From the NCBI GenBank assembly GCA_001970955.1, contig MPUH01000052.1, positions 1-64,000 on the forward strand: a DNA stretch of 64,000 nt. Reading direction: 5' to 3'. Numbering within the stretch: position 1 is the first letter of the stretch; the number at the start of each line of letters is the position of its first letter. The notes under the pieces were generated by a model, which had not been told where the DNA came from, ran no database searches, and was given only the letters and a program-made list of their open reading frames with translations. The position numbers and the translations under genes were made by a program. Shown piece by piece: positions 30,172-40,475 of this stretch. Source of the DNA: Stentor coeruleus. Its lineage: Eukaryota > Ciliophora > Heterotrichea > Heterotrichida > Stentoridae.

Positions 30172-31326
30172 ATGGATCTCATAAAAAGCTTCTTCAAATC
30201 AGACTCAAGATGTTACAAATGTGGACACAACTTTGCCCTAACTGCAACCAGGAGGGTCTGCAAGATTTGCAGTAGTTTCTATATAGAAAATCTTTTCTGT
30301 AAAAATTGTAGTATATCTCTTCATCATAAGTACTTAGGATTACTTAAATCAAAAAGGTTTTGTAATGATTGTTTTAAAGTAACCCCAACATCAAAAAGAT
30401 CAAACTCTTACGATACTTTACCAAAACAAAAAGACTTTTCTAAAGCCTTAAAGTCGAAATTAAAAATAAAAAATCAAGACCCAAGCAAAGACTTTAGAAT
30501 GATAAGAGAAATCGGTTCAGGTGCAGTAGGTTCAGTGTATTTGGCTCAAAAAGGGAATCTAGAAGAGTTTTATGCTTTAAAAGTTATACACTTGTCGCCG
30601 AATTTCGAAAAAACAAGAGCGATGAACGAGATTGGTTTAATGCAACTTTCAACACATGACAACGTAATCAAGTGTTATTCTGCCTATCATAATAATGAGT
30701 AAGTTCAAATCAGAAACATAACTTTAGTACTTGAGCTAATGGATAACTCAATACGATATCTAGTACAATCAGGTGTTAAAGTTCAAGAACCTTCTATAGC
30801 TTATATTTGTAAAGAAGTATTAAAAGGAATAGATTGGATGCATCAACATGGAAGAATGCATCGAGATATCAAATCAGAAAATATTCTCTACAACATGGAT
30901 GGGGAAATAAAAATCACTGACTTTGGGTTTTCAGCTCAACTTACTAAAGAATATGATGTAAGGATGACTATTGTTGGAACACCATCTTATATGGCCCCAG
31001 AAATTATATTAGGTGATGGGTATGGGCAGAAAGTTGATGTATGGGCTGTAGGTATTTTAGCTTTTGAGTTAGCAGAAGGATCACCACCTGTACAAGGAAA
31101 AAATAAACTTCAAGTCCTTGCTGAGATTAGCAATTCACCGTCTCCTAGGCTTAAAAATCTTGATAATTGGTCTTCCGAATTTAAAGAATTTTTAGCTAAG
31201 TGCTTTGAAAAAAAACCTGAGGATAGGGCAGAAGCACCTTATTTACTTAATGACCCGTTTCTTATGAAAGCAGATCGCAATGAATTTCATTTTTTAGTGC
31301 AGAATTTACATGGCGAAACTAAGTAG
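30172..31326 (+). CDS. STE20/PAK-like kinase with N-terminal FYVE-like zinc finger, 379 aa
   Basis: The intron GTAAGTTCAAATCAG (30699-30713) joins HNNE to NITLVLELMDNSI. Residues 14-67 hold eight Cys as four CxxC pairs (14/17, 30/33, 43/46, 64/67) with RRVC before the second pair, the spacing of FYVE-type fingers that bind PI3P on endosomes; the full RHHCR motif is not there. The kinase follows from ~110: GSGAVG, ALKVI, MHRDIKSENIL, ITDFGFSA and GTPSYMAPE, then YGQKVDVWAVGILAFELAEG, which is of STE20/PAK type. All catalytic residues are present. I infer a kinase recruited to a phosphoinositide-bearing membrane. A different zinc-finger class cannot be excluded from Cys spacing alone. Confidence 0.85.
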
Positions 31327-32269
31327 GAGATTTATTTATGGTTTACAATGTCAAGAATTAGATTAATTGCTAAGTATTTAGGGTGTATATTTTTATATGA
31401 TTTTTATGCTTTGATATGCATATATTTTGATGAATTAATTAGAAATTATTAGTTATTTAAAGATGCTATAAATTTGTTATGAGGTGTGTNGCTAAGTATT
31501 TAGGGTGTATATTTTTATATGATTTTTATGCTTTGATATGCATATATTTTGATGGATTAATTAGAAATTATTAGTTATTTAAAGATGCTATAAATTTGTT
31601 ATGAAGTGTGCAATGATTAAAATGTATTTTTGAAGAATTGGCTTGGATAAATTAAGTTATTTTTAAAATATCATTAACTTATGCTATTAATTGTTTTATA
31701 CTTTATTGAGAATGTATATTTATGAATATATTATAATTATATTTTAGTTGGATTTTATATATAANGTTTTATACTTTATTGAGAATGTATATTTATGAAT
31801 ATATTATAATTATATTTTAGTTGGATTTTCATATAATATATATGAATAGAAATAGATTATTGATTTTTATTAAAAAATGTTTCATCTCTTTTCTCTTTAA
31901 AAATAACTTGTGTAATTTAGAATTTGAATTTTTACTAAAGGAAAATGCTTAGATTAATGATTGTATTTCCTCCCGCACAAGATTATGCTGAAAATGTGTT
32001 TAGATTTTAATATTAAATATAAAAATGATTAGTTTCCATTTTAATATTACTCAAAATAATTTTGGATTGCTTTTTTAGGCATAATTACCTTTAGTTAGTA
32101 TTAAATATTCTATGCTAAATTATTCATTCTTTCTAAAAATACCTGAAAGATTGTAAAAAAAATCATCATGAATAAAAAATATAATATATTTACCATAAGA
32201 TTCTAATGATGGAATATAATGCTTTATGATATTTAATATTAACTATTTATTATTATATTAGATAGAATA
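31327..32269. other. Intergenic, A+T rich, with two contig-junction duplications
   Basis: 31369-31489 reappears as 31491-31611 across the N at 31490 (two mismatches), and 31693-31764 reappears as about 31766-31837 across the N at 31765. Both look like unmerged contig overlaps. No gene is recognised in the rest. Confidence 0.7.
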
Positions 32270-32859
32270 ATTACCTATAATCTTTCTTTCAAAGTGTCTT
32301 CTAAAAAAGATCTTATCATCAATTTCCCCATATTCTTTATTCTTTTCAAAATTATTCATTATTTTCACAATTTACCAAAAGTTATTACTAAACTAAAAAA
32401 AACCAGATTCCGTAATGTACTCATTTATTTTATAATGATTAACTAAATAACTCATACATTTTATTACTATTAAAATAACTGTTCTTGAAGTAGTTTTGAT
32501 AAGCATTTCTTTTAATTAAAAAACGTTATAGCCCCGTTAAATAAATAAAAGTGCTTAGTTATCAAGAATTTTATAAGTTTTTATTCGCTAATATTAATTA
32601 CTAAACCTTTAATATAAGACATATAGTGTTCTACAACCTCTTCATCAGTGAAATCAAAAGGAAAAGATGTAATCATAGTGAAAAACCTTGATGAAAGGAG
32701 ATATTTTTTGTCTTCATCTTTCAAAAGATTTTGCGCTAAAAGAGTTGCAGTTTGTGAGTTTTTAATACTCAACTGTGCTTATTGAATAAATGCTGATTTC
32801 CTTTAAAATCTCCCTAGGTAATTATTAAAAAAGTTTTCTGGGTCAAAAGATTCCATTTA
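32270..32859 (-). pseudogene. Decayed FPL-domain (CLEC16A-type) gene fragment
   Basis: Reading the minus strand from just after the DDX18 stop gives an FPL-domain stretch broken by stops. It opens MESFDPENFFNNYLGRF, then TAA. NSQTATLLAQNLLKDEDKKY and SFPFDFTDEEVVEHYMSYIK follow (animal CLEC16A: KFDFSDEE..YYISFLK), then TAA and KLIKFLITKHFYLFNGAITF. In a shifted frame comes MLIKTTSRTVIL, matching the family's MVR..VRTITLN. A further coding-like block (NNFEKNKEYGEIDDKIFFRR) sits near 32280-32370. Stops fall where Gln is plausible, and at least one frameshift is needed. The N-terminal part of the domain is absent. CLEC16A proteins act in endolysosomal and mitophagy traffic; this copy looks dead. 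A 64-codon open run (32581-32772) is its longest intact piece. Confidence 0.65.
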
Positions 32860-34497
32860 TTATCTAGAAAATTGCCTTAAATCATCACTTTCGTCCTGAC
32901 TTTTAGAAAGAAAGTCTCGTCCTGAGTTTTTGAAGAACTTCTTATCCCCTTGAGGTCTCCTTGAAGACTTTCCTGAAATTCTTACATTAAGACTAACAGT
33001 TGGTGGAGTTTTTAGCCCAAAAGCTGTAGCCACTTTTTGCAAGTCCAGTTGTGAGACATCAAAAATTTCTTTGTGATGATGTGAAGAATATGCCATCAAA
33101 TAAGATCTATAGCCATCTCTTGCTGCTTGGTGTAAATAGTAATTTTTTTCAACTAATCTTTCATATTGTTCTTGTATATTAGCGATTTTAGTTTCAGAGT
33201 ATTCATATTCATTAAGAGGAACTTTAGCTCTTTTCAAGTATCTTAAAAACCCAAGTTCTTGTGGTAAAAGAAATAATAAAGCTTTTCCAAGTTTTTCTAC
33301 TCTTGCTGTTCTACCAACTCTGTGTATATACTCATCTGGTTCATCAGGAGGGTCATATTGAACAATCCAATCTACTGCAGGAATATCTAAACCTCTAGCA
33401 GCAACATCTGTACATAAAAGTATAGCATTTTCACTTTTACAAAACTCATAAAAAGTTGTAGTTCTTTTCTGTTGTTTTTGTTTTCCATGGATATGCATAG
33501 CTTTTACATCAACATAATTAAGCAAGTCATGATGATATTTGACTGAGTTACAAGAACTGAAAAAAACCATCATTTTCTTATCCTGATTTTTCTTCAGAAA
33601 AGTGAAAAGGAGAAGAAACTTCTTATCGGGCTGGATGACTACATATGCTTGCTGTAAACCAGAAACTGTTGCTGTAGAATACACAGTTTCAATTCCAACA
33701 AGAACAGGGTTTTTAAGCGACACCCTACAAAGGTCTTCAACTTTTTTAGTCTGTGTAGCACTATAAAGCATAGTCTGCCTTTCTGTGTTAAGTATTCTAA
33801 GTATCTGATTCATTTCATCTTCAAAACCTTGTTTAAGTATCGCATCAGCTTCATCTATTATCAAAGTTAAAAGGTTTGTATAGATAAAATTCTTTGTGTT
33901 AAGAAGATGATCAAGTAAACGACCTGGAGTGGCTACAAGAAGATTAACATGTTTGACAAGTTTTGCAGTCTCAGTTTTCATATTAGTTCCTCCCATAATG
34001 ACACCATGTGATTGGGTCATATTGATCATAAGTGATTTAGCTACATTGTAAATTTGTAAAGCTAATTCTCTTGTAGGGGTAATTACAATAATACCTGTAC
34101 CTTGACTACGTTTAAAACCTGATCTATGGAGAAGTTCAATAGCAGGGATTAGAAAAGCTAAGGTTTTTCCTGAACCTGTTTTCGCTGATCCAAGAATATC
34201 GTGACCTTTTAATGATGGGGGAATTCCTTTAGCCTGAACCCAAGTTAAGGATTCGAAGTTCATCGATTTCAAAGCTTGCTTTAATGGCTCACAAATTTCG
34301 AGTTCTGAAAACTTCATCTGGCTAAAAAGCCCACTTTCTGTCTGTTTGACTTCTTCTGCGACCTTAACGATTTTGTGAACATCCTTATCGAGCTCAGAAA
34401 CTGGAACTTTAGATTTTCTCTTCTTCTGCAAGACAACTTGCTTCATATACTGCAATTTCTTGGTACCTGAAGCTAGCTTGCGTGCTTTGAACCCCAT
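32860..34497 (-). CDS. HAS1: DDX18/HAS1 DEAD-box RNA helicase
   Basis: 545 aa, no intron, very highly conserved. Motifs in order: Q-motif region WVQAKGIPPSLKGHD, motif I AKTGSGKT, PTRELALQ, ATPGRLLDHL, DEAD in LTLIIDEADAIL, SAT in LYSATQTKK, VFFSSCNSVKYHHDLLNYVD, HGKQKQQKRT, VAARGLDIPAVDWIVQYDPP and HRVGRTAR. HGKQKQQKRT and the C-terminal YYLHQAARDGYRSYLMAYSS are signatures of the HAS1/DDX18 group among DEAD-box proteins. It works in the nucleolus in 60S (and early 40S) ribosome assembly. The N-terminus is short and basic. Its start lies 75 bp downstream of the PAM16 stop on the same strand, and the FPL relic begins about 6 bp after its own stop. Confidence 0.96.
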   Translation of the reverse strand: MGFKARKLASGTKKLQYMKQVVLQKKRKSKVPVSELDKDVHKIVKVAEEVKQTESGLFSQMKFSELEICEPLKQALKSMNFESLTWVQAKGIPPSLKGHDILGSAKTGSGKTLAFLIPAIELLHRSGFKRSQGTGIIVITPTRELALQIYNVAKSLMINMTQSHGVIMGGTNMKTETAKLVKHVNLLVATPGRLLDHLLNTKNFIYTNLLTLIIDEADAILKQGFEDEMNQILRILNTERQTMLYSATQTKKVEDLCRVSLKNPVLVGIETVYSTATVSGLQQAYVVIQPDKKFLLLFTFLKKNQDKKMMVFFSSCNSVKYHHDLLNYVDVKAMHIHGKQKQQKRTTTFYEFCKSENAILLCTDVAARGLDIPAVDWIVQYDPPDEPDEYIHRVGRTARVEKLGKALLFLLPQELGFLRYLKRAKVPLNEYEYSETKIANIQEQYERLVEKNYYLHQAARDGYRSYLMAYSSHHHKEIFDVSQLDLQKVATAFGLKTPPTVSLNVRISGKSSRRPQGDKKFFKNSGRDFLSKSQDESDDLRQFSR

Positions 34498-34572
34498 ACT
34501 AATCTATTATCCTATTTTAAAATTCATAGTTTAGTTACCAGTTTTATGGATTCTCAGGCTTTGTTTCTTGCT

Positions 34573-34998
34573 CTAAAGCTTCTTCTCTTTGTTTAACTTT
34601 TCGACTTCTTTTGATATTTCTGGAGGAATCAAAGCTTGGATAAGGGTTTGTCTAGCACCTGTAATTTTGCATTGGATATAAAAAGAGCCTCCTTTATTTG
34701 GATCGTTTATTTTAAGCAACTTGTTATATTTTTCTTCTACTTGGTCTATGTTGAACTCATTTGGCACTTGAAGTATTTGGATTGCTTCGAATATTGGCAT
34801 TGGTCCTGATGAGACTTTTTTATCTGTTTTTTCTTTGTTTTCTTCGGGGTTGTACTTGAAAGACCATTTTGGTGTCACCTTTGGGATTTCTCTTGCTGAT
34901 TATAAAATACTAGACCAGTATAAACGAATCTCGTAAGCATTCCACCAGGCAGCGTGTTTAGCAATAACACCAACAGACTTTAAAAGACTCAACATCAT
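34573..34998 (-). CDS. PAM16: PAM16/TIM16, mitochondrial import motor subunit
   Basis: The minus-strand intron GTATTTTATAATCAG (34896-34910) joins LYWS to TREIPKVTPKWS; the product is 136 aa, close to the family's ~125. The C-terminal half has the degenerate J-like domain: FEAIQILQVP, then YNKLLKINDPNKGGSFYIQC (yeast/human: EA.QIL.V..., Y..LF..ND...GGSFYLQSK). As in all TIM16 proteins, the HPD of true J domains is absent. The N-terminus (MMLSLLKSVGVIAKHAAW) is a hydrophobic or amphipathic anchor or presequence. PAM16 pairs with PAM18/TIM14 and restrains its stimulation of mtHsp70 at the inner-membrane import motor. The start of exon 1 lies in a contig-junction duplication, so the 5' flank is uncertain. 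Confidence 0.85.
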
Positions 34999-35175
34999 TT
35001 TCGATTATTCTTTGAGCAAGATTAGCATGAAATCATTTAGAATTAAGATAAAANATAAGCATTCCACCAGGCAGCGTGTTTAGCAATAACACCAACAGAC
35101 TTTAAAAGACCCAACATCATTTTCGATTATTCTTTGAGCAAGATTAGCATGAAATCATTTAGAATTAAGATAAAA
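34934..35175. repeat. Contig-junction duplication, 120 bp, covering PAM16 exon 1
   Basis: 34934-35053 and 35056-35175 are the same apart from one base and flank the N at 35054. The duplicate carries a second copy of the PAM16 start region with no downstream gene. Almost certainly an unmerged contig overlap. Confidence 0.9.
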
Positions 35176-35277
35176 ATATTTACAGGACTTTTTAGTATTA
35201 CTAACTTTCTCATCATTTCATTTATATCATCCTTACTTTTATTAAAAACATCATAAAATTTTACTTGTTCAAAGAAA

Positions 35278-36783
35278 CTAATAGCGAGGTCTTGAAGCTG
35301 TTTTAATATGCTTCCACTGCATCTGAGCTAAAAGTTCTCCATCAACTGATTCAACTTTTCTATCCACCCACTTATGTTGTGCTTCAAAATGTGTGCTTTC
35401 AAGATTTTTCATTTTAGTTTCCCTCGCTCCACAAGAAGTCACAGCTCTTTTATATTGATAAGGGTTATTCCAATTTACATTAGAGCAATCAGCATAATTC
35501 GTTTTTCTTCCAATATTCTCTTGATGTTCATTAACACTCACACCTTTTGATTTAAAAATTCTTTCAATTCTTTCTATATCTTTATTTTCATTTGTCCTTA
35601 CTTTAATTCTTCCAGTACCTTTACTTTTTCCAGTAAAATTATCAATATCTAAGCTTAAAGCAACTACATGTACTCCTCCACAAAGTTCTTTTATTGTAGA
35701 TAAAGGCATTTCTGATGGGACAGAATTAAGTTCTAAGTCATAAATTTCTGTTTTATTAAGAATTTGTTTTCCTAATCCTGTACCTAATTCTTGCTGTTTC
35801 ATTTGAGAAGAGCTTGAAAAAGAATCTTTATATTTGGGTTTGTAGGATATTTGTGGAGTTTTAGGTCGAGATCTGAGAACTTTATTTGGTGAATTTCCAA
35901 TGTCGATAGAACTTGATAAAGTTTTTTTTGTTTGGTCTTTCGGATCATAATTGGGATTAGGTTTAGAAGCACAGTTTAAAAAATGTGACGCTGGCTGGAG
36001 TTTTTCTATTGGACGATCAGTTTTACACCCACTTTCCATGCCGAAAAGGTCGCTGTATAAATGATTTTTCTTTCTTTCATCATTATTTTCTCTTATTTCT
36101 GCTGGTTTTTTATACTCTTGCACAACCCTTTCTCCAAAAATATTTGAAGAGAAAGATTCACTTTTTCTATAAGTTGGGTTATAAGGTGGTGGCTGTATAT
36201 TTTCTTTAGGGCTATCATTTATATTTGCCTGATACTTTTTAGAATCAAATATTGAAACTCGATCTTGGTTTTTTCGTTCCTTAGCTGTTAGTTTTTCTTC
36301 ATAGTTTTCATCTTGAACAGGTTGCTTTTTACTTGGAGAAAATCCGTCATAAAATTCTTTTTGTTTACGTTCAAAAGCTGTATCTGCAGAATATTTAGGA
36401 GAAAATTCTTTAGGCATACCAATTTTATCATTAATTGACTTGCGATAGAATGTGCCTCTCTCATTTCCGAGAAGATATTTGGTAGATTGACTTTGATTTG
36501 TACGTGTACCAGCAGAATACAATTCATTTCTTTTTATAATTTTCATATTAGAAGTTTCCGCTAAGTTTTTTTGATAATTTGTTTGATCATTGCCTAAGCT
36601 TATGGTAGTTTTATGATATTGGTATTTAGCAAATGTCATATTTGTTGGTTCTGGCTTAGATGGCTGAAAAATTTTAGATTGGGTTTGGGGAATTTCTCTA
36701 GTCTTATAATTCGTTAAAGGGGTCGATGAGGAGAATATATGAGATCTATTCTGACATAATCCTCTTAATCTGGCTTCAGACAT
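35278..36783 (-). CDS. Disordered protein of unknown function, 501 aa
   Basis: Intact frame; I place the start at ATG 36783 (MSEARLRGLCQNRSHIFSSS). The frame is open 30 codons further, but that extension runs through a 41-bp tandem repeat and looks untranslated. The protein is rich in Ser, Lys, Asn, Pro and Tyr, with low hydrophobicity over ~1-370. Short recurring motifs include SSNIFGE and SDLFGMES. Residues ~385-440 may form a small fold (IKELCGGVHVVALSLDIDNF). The C-terminus is polar and basic with several NPYQYKR- and KWVDRK-like patches. I infer a cytoskeleton-associated or cortical protein by composition only; no family is recognised. Confidence 0.75.
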   Translation of the reverse strand: MSEARLRGLCQNRSHIFSSSTPLTNYKTREIPQTQSKIFQPSKPEPTNMTFAKYQYHKTTISLGNDQTNYQKNLAETSNMKIIKRNELYSAGTRTNQSQSTKYLLGNERGTFYRKSINDKIGMPKEFSPKYSADTAFERKQKEFYDGFSPSKKQPVQDENYEEKLTAKERKNQDRVSIFDSKKYQANINDSPKENIQPPPYNPTYRKSESFSSNIFGERVVQEYKKPAEIRENNDERKKNHLYSDLFGMESGCKTDRPIEKLQPASHFLNCASKPNPNYDPKDQTKKTLSSSIDIGNSPNKVLRSRPKTPQISYKPKYKDSFSSSSQMKQQELGTGLGKQILNKTEIYDLELNSVPSEMPLSTIKELCGGVHVVALSLDIDNFTGKSKGTGRIKVRTNENKDIERIERIFKSKGVSVNEHQENIGRKTNYADCSNVNWNNPYQYKRAVTSCGARETKMKNLESTHFEAQHKWVDRKVESVDGELLAQMQWKHIKTASRPRY

Positions 36784-36800
36784 TAATGAATATTTATAAC

Positions 36801-36882
36801 TGTAAGTATTTGAAAATGTTACAGTTATGCAGATTCTTATTTGTAAGTATTTGAAAATGTTACAGTTATGCAAATTCTTATT
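36801..36882. repeat. 41-bp tandem repeat, two copies, 5' of the minus-strand gene
   Basis: 36801-36841 and 36842-36882 abut directly and differ by one base. No N is present. The repeat lies 18 bp upstream of the start codon at 36783, in the expected promoter or 5' UTR of that gene. Confidence 0.85.
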
Positions 36883-38088
36883 TACAAATAGGGATATTCA
36901 AAAATCAGCGAAAATATTTTAGACATTGTTGGGTTATATGAAATGTATATAAAACTTGTGATGGTGGGCTAGAAGGTGTAAAAGTATAAAATTATAAACT
37001 AACTCTATTAGTATTAAAAATCACATTCATTTTTTTTAATTTATTGAGATTGTGTAGGTACAAAAGGTACTTAGAAATTTTATGTTGTTTATCTATTTAG
37101 AGAAGTTAGAATTTAATAAATATATTATATACTTTTAGTTTTCAATATGAATATAAAAAAATTATAAATAATGGTAATTGGGTAACTAATATTCAGATTT
37201 AGTTTCGTCAAGGGTATTGGGATTTTTCCTTTAAATTATGATTAGACTAAAATTTTTAACTTAGCTTAATTCTAACTTTTCAGTCTGTTTAAGATTTTTA
37301 CATAAATGATTTTACAATGCCGAATATTTTTTTTAAATGATGACTAAGAGAGATTTATTATAAACAGAAGAACTATAAGCTATATACAAAGTTTCTTTAA
37401 ATAATTATTTGCTTTGTATTTCTAAGCTTTAAGTTTATAAAACTCATTATGAATTGCCGCATAATTTATGAAGTTATAGTAAATTAGATTAACTGAACTC
37501 AATAAACTTAGCTTGATTAGTTATTTAAATACCTAAGCAATTTCTTCCCACTAGAAAGTCTTAAACAAAATTTGTTAAAAAGAAAATACCATAAGAATTT
37601 TGCCTTCAAAAAAAAAATCATGATTGCTTCACTACAAAACTAGAAAAAATTAGGTTTTTTTATCATTAAAATCTATCTGTAATCTAAATCTTACTAATTC
37701 CAAACACTTTCTTATATAGTGTAATCGTCTATAAAGTAAATAATTTTCAAAATATCATAATTTATTATGTAGGCCATAATATAGATTTTCTAAAAAAGAA
37801 ATGGAATATACCCAAAATATTGACTTTACTCACTTGATAATTGTATTCATAGTAGCTTATGCGATAAAAGGGGTAAAAATAAAGTGTAGGAATTTCAATA
37901 TATTTGATTCCCCAAAAAACCAAAGACAGAATATTTCAATTATATAATTTTCGATATCTTAATTATATTTAAATATGATTGATATTGCTATTTTTACTTT
38001 ACACTGATTTTTAAGTTATATAAGGTCTCAAATATTAAGTTTATCTCAAAGTTAAGGTCTCTGAAAAATGGCTGGCTATAATTAGCAA
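36883..38088. other. Intergenic, 1.2 kb, A+T rich
   Basis: Spacer between two divergent genes. No coding frame, RNA gene or repeat recognised; both promoters should be here. An ATG at 38068 is followed after five codons by TAG and cannot be the start of the next gene. Confidence 0.5.
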
Positions 38089-39561
38089 ATGGAAGCTGTG
38101 GATGTATTGATTAATTCAACTTCTACTAAGAATCAGACATCATTCTTACACAGAACTTATACTGTAAGCTTTACAAAGCTCTATCATATCAAAGTATACA
38201 CAAAGAACAACACTTACATCATTGAAAAAAGATTCTGTCAATTCCATGATCTGTGGCATAAAATCAAAGCTGTGTCACCACTATGTCCCGTTCTCTCTAA
38301 TTTCCCTAAGAAAAGCTGTTTCCCAATGTCAAGAAACGTGATATGTCTCAGAAAAAAAGCTTTAGAAGGCTGGCTCAAAGACCTTATATCCTATAACATT
38401 GAGCCAGGACTAGTTTCTGAGTTTTTAAATGTTAATAAGTTCATAGAAAAAGAAGAATTCACCCCTGATGAGCAGTTAGTGCTAACTTTCATAGAAAAAA
38501 TCACAACTGAGTCGAGAAAGAAAATTGCTTTTCTCGACAAATTTGAAAAAGAATTTTTCTTAAGACGTCGTGCAATGAATCCTGAAATAACAGCTTCTCT
38601 ATTAACACTTCTCATTCCCATGTGTGCTGACCCAAGCTGTATGTCTAAACCAATGGATATCATTAGCAAGTTACTGAACAGAGATTTTTATAGATACTTT
38701 GATTGCGTTCAAAAAGTTTTTGTATCACTTCCAATCAAGATTTTAAAGCAAATGAACTTTAAAGATTATATCAAACAAAAAATCAACCCTGACAGCCAAC
38801 GAAGGGCCTATGAAATTTTGGAACTAATCAGAGTGAACTCAGAAGATGGACAAGTTGCTATTACAGAAATAGTAAGAAATAATTAGCTTGAGAATGATCA
38901 GGACTCGTTGAGGATCTACAACAATTGGGGTAGCTGCGAAGAGAAAAAAGTGAGTTCAGCATATTCATCTGATGTAATTCCACTGATCAAAAGAAAAGAT
39001 TTGCATTTAGAATACAAAATATCAGAAAAAGTTATAATAGTTGGAGGATTCATGGAAGTAACATCAAGTATTTGCAAAATTTGTGACCTTTTTATTGACT
39101 CCAACTTGAGAAGAAAATGGGATTTAGCTATGGAAGATATGAAAGAGACAGATGCTGGTTATAAAATGACTTATGTTGCTGATAAGAATATTTATAATTT
39201 TGAATGCGATACGGATATAGAAGAAGATAATAATTGGACTAGGATTACATTTAAAGGTACTTTAATTGATTGCCCTAATAGCAAGTTTAGTTCAACTTTT
39301 CTTATTGAAAAAATTCAAGGAAATGACTCAGATGAGTTTGAAGAGGTAGGAAAAATTAGATGCAGTTGGAACTTGGAATATAGAGGAAAAGCTAGTAAAG
39401 TTGTCATGCTTGATATTGTGGGTGAAGACAATAAGCTGCAAAATAGTTTTATTTTGTTGCTTGAAGCTGCACAAGAAAATGATTTCTTTATATGTGGCAG
39501 GACTAAAAACAATTCAATTCACGAAGCTGTGCAGAGGAAGAATAAAAAGTGGTATAAATAA
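38089..39561 (+). CDS. PX-domain protein with C-terminal START-like lipid-binding domain, 485 aa
   Basis: The intron GTAAGAAATAATTAG (38872-38886) joins AITEI to LENDQDSLRIYNN. Residues ~25-115 look like a PX domain: YTVSFTKLYHIKVYTKNNTY, then IIEKRFCQFHDLWHKIK, LSNFPKK, and a RKKALEGWLKDLI helix. The middle (120-265) is helical. Residues ~290-485 resemble START: LHLEYKISEKVIIVGGFMEV, LFIDSNLRRKWDLAM, VADKNIYNFEC, and a final helix LQNSFILLLEAAQEN. PX domains bind phosphoinositides and START domains carry lipids, so a lipid-transfer or membrane-tethering role is reasonable. The START assignment rests on pattern and position, not a sequence search. Confidence 0.7.
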
Positions 39562-40475
39562 ACACATAATTATAATGCATAGGCATGAGTAAAATGCTTG
39601 TGTGATTTTTAATTCGGCTTTTGAGTATTTTTAAATAGAATTGGTCTTTTAACTTAACAAGGGCTTAGCTTTTAGCTAAATGAATTTCTGTTGAATTTTT
39701 GTATTTCTGATTAAATTTAGTATATGAGATTTTCTAGGAAAATCAAAGAGTTAATGCATTTATAGCTTATTTGAAGCTAGTTTTTTTTAGAAACAGTGAA
39801 TCTTCTTATCTATTAAAATATGCTCCAGGTCCTAAACTTTGCATCTTTCTTCACCATTTTTTATTCAATACCCAGCTTCTAATATTCAAAAGAATTATTT
39901 TAGAATAACATATATTTGGAAATTTTAAAGTTTATTAAAAAATAAGAAATTTACAGTATCTGCTTAAGTAAATAAAAATAAAGTGAGTTTTTATTGGACA
40001 TGATATCAAGAGATTAAAATTAATTATTAGCATGAAAAGTTTAAAAAAATATTTCTATAAGTTTTAACTCTTTATAAGCATATGTAGTTAATTAAGTAAT
40101 ATTTTATGATTCTGACTAAAACATGTATTCATTTTGATTTATATTAAATTTAATTAATAGAGATGTAAGACTATTAATATATATACATGAACTTGGAAAA
40201 CTTTATAAATAAAATTCATAAACCTTATAGTGAAAATTTCATGAAAAAGTAAATATTAATACTTATTATGGAAACAATTAACACAATTTAAAAACAATAA
40301 CAATTTTTGTATAATTAAAATATACAAATACTATTTCAAAAGATACGAAATATATCAAGGTAGGAATATATATAAAACTACATTTAATAAATGGGATATA
40401 ATTTCAAGATTTTATATAAAAAATTCTAAACAACTTCAGCTTTTAAAATCTTATCTTAGAAAAAATCTAATAAAT
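39562..40475. other. Intergenic, ~900 bp
   Basis: A+T rich. Near 39815-39900 a + frame reads KYAPGPKLCIFLHHFLFNTQ before TAA, which could be a coding remnant, but it is too short to call. Confidence 0.4.
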
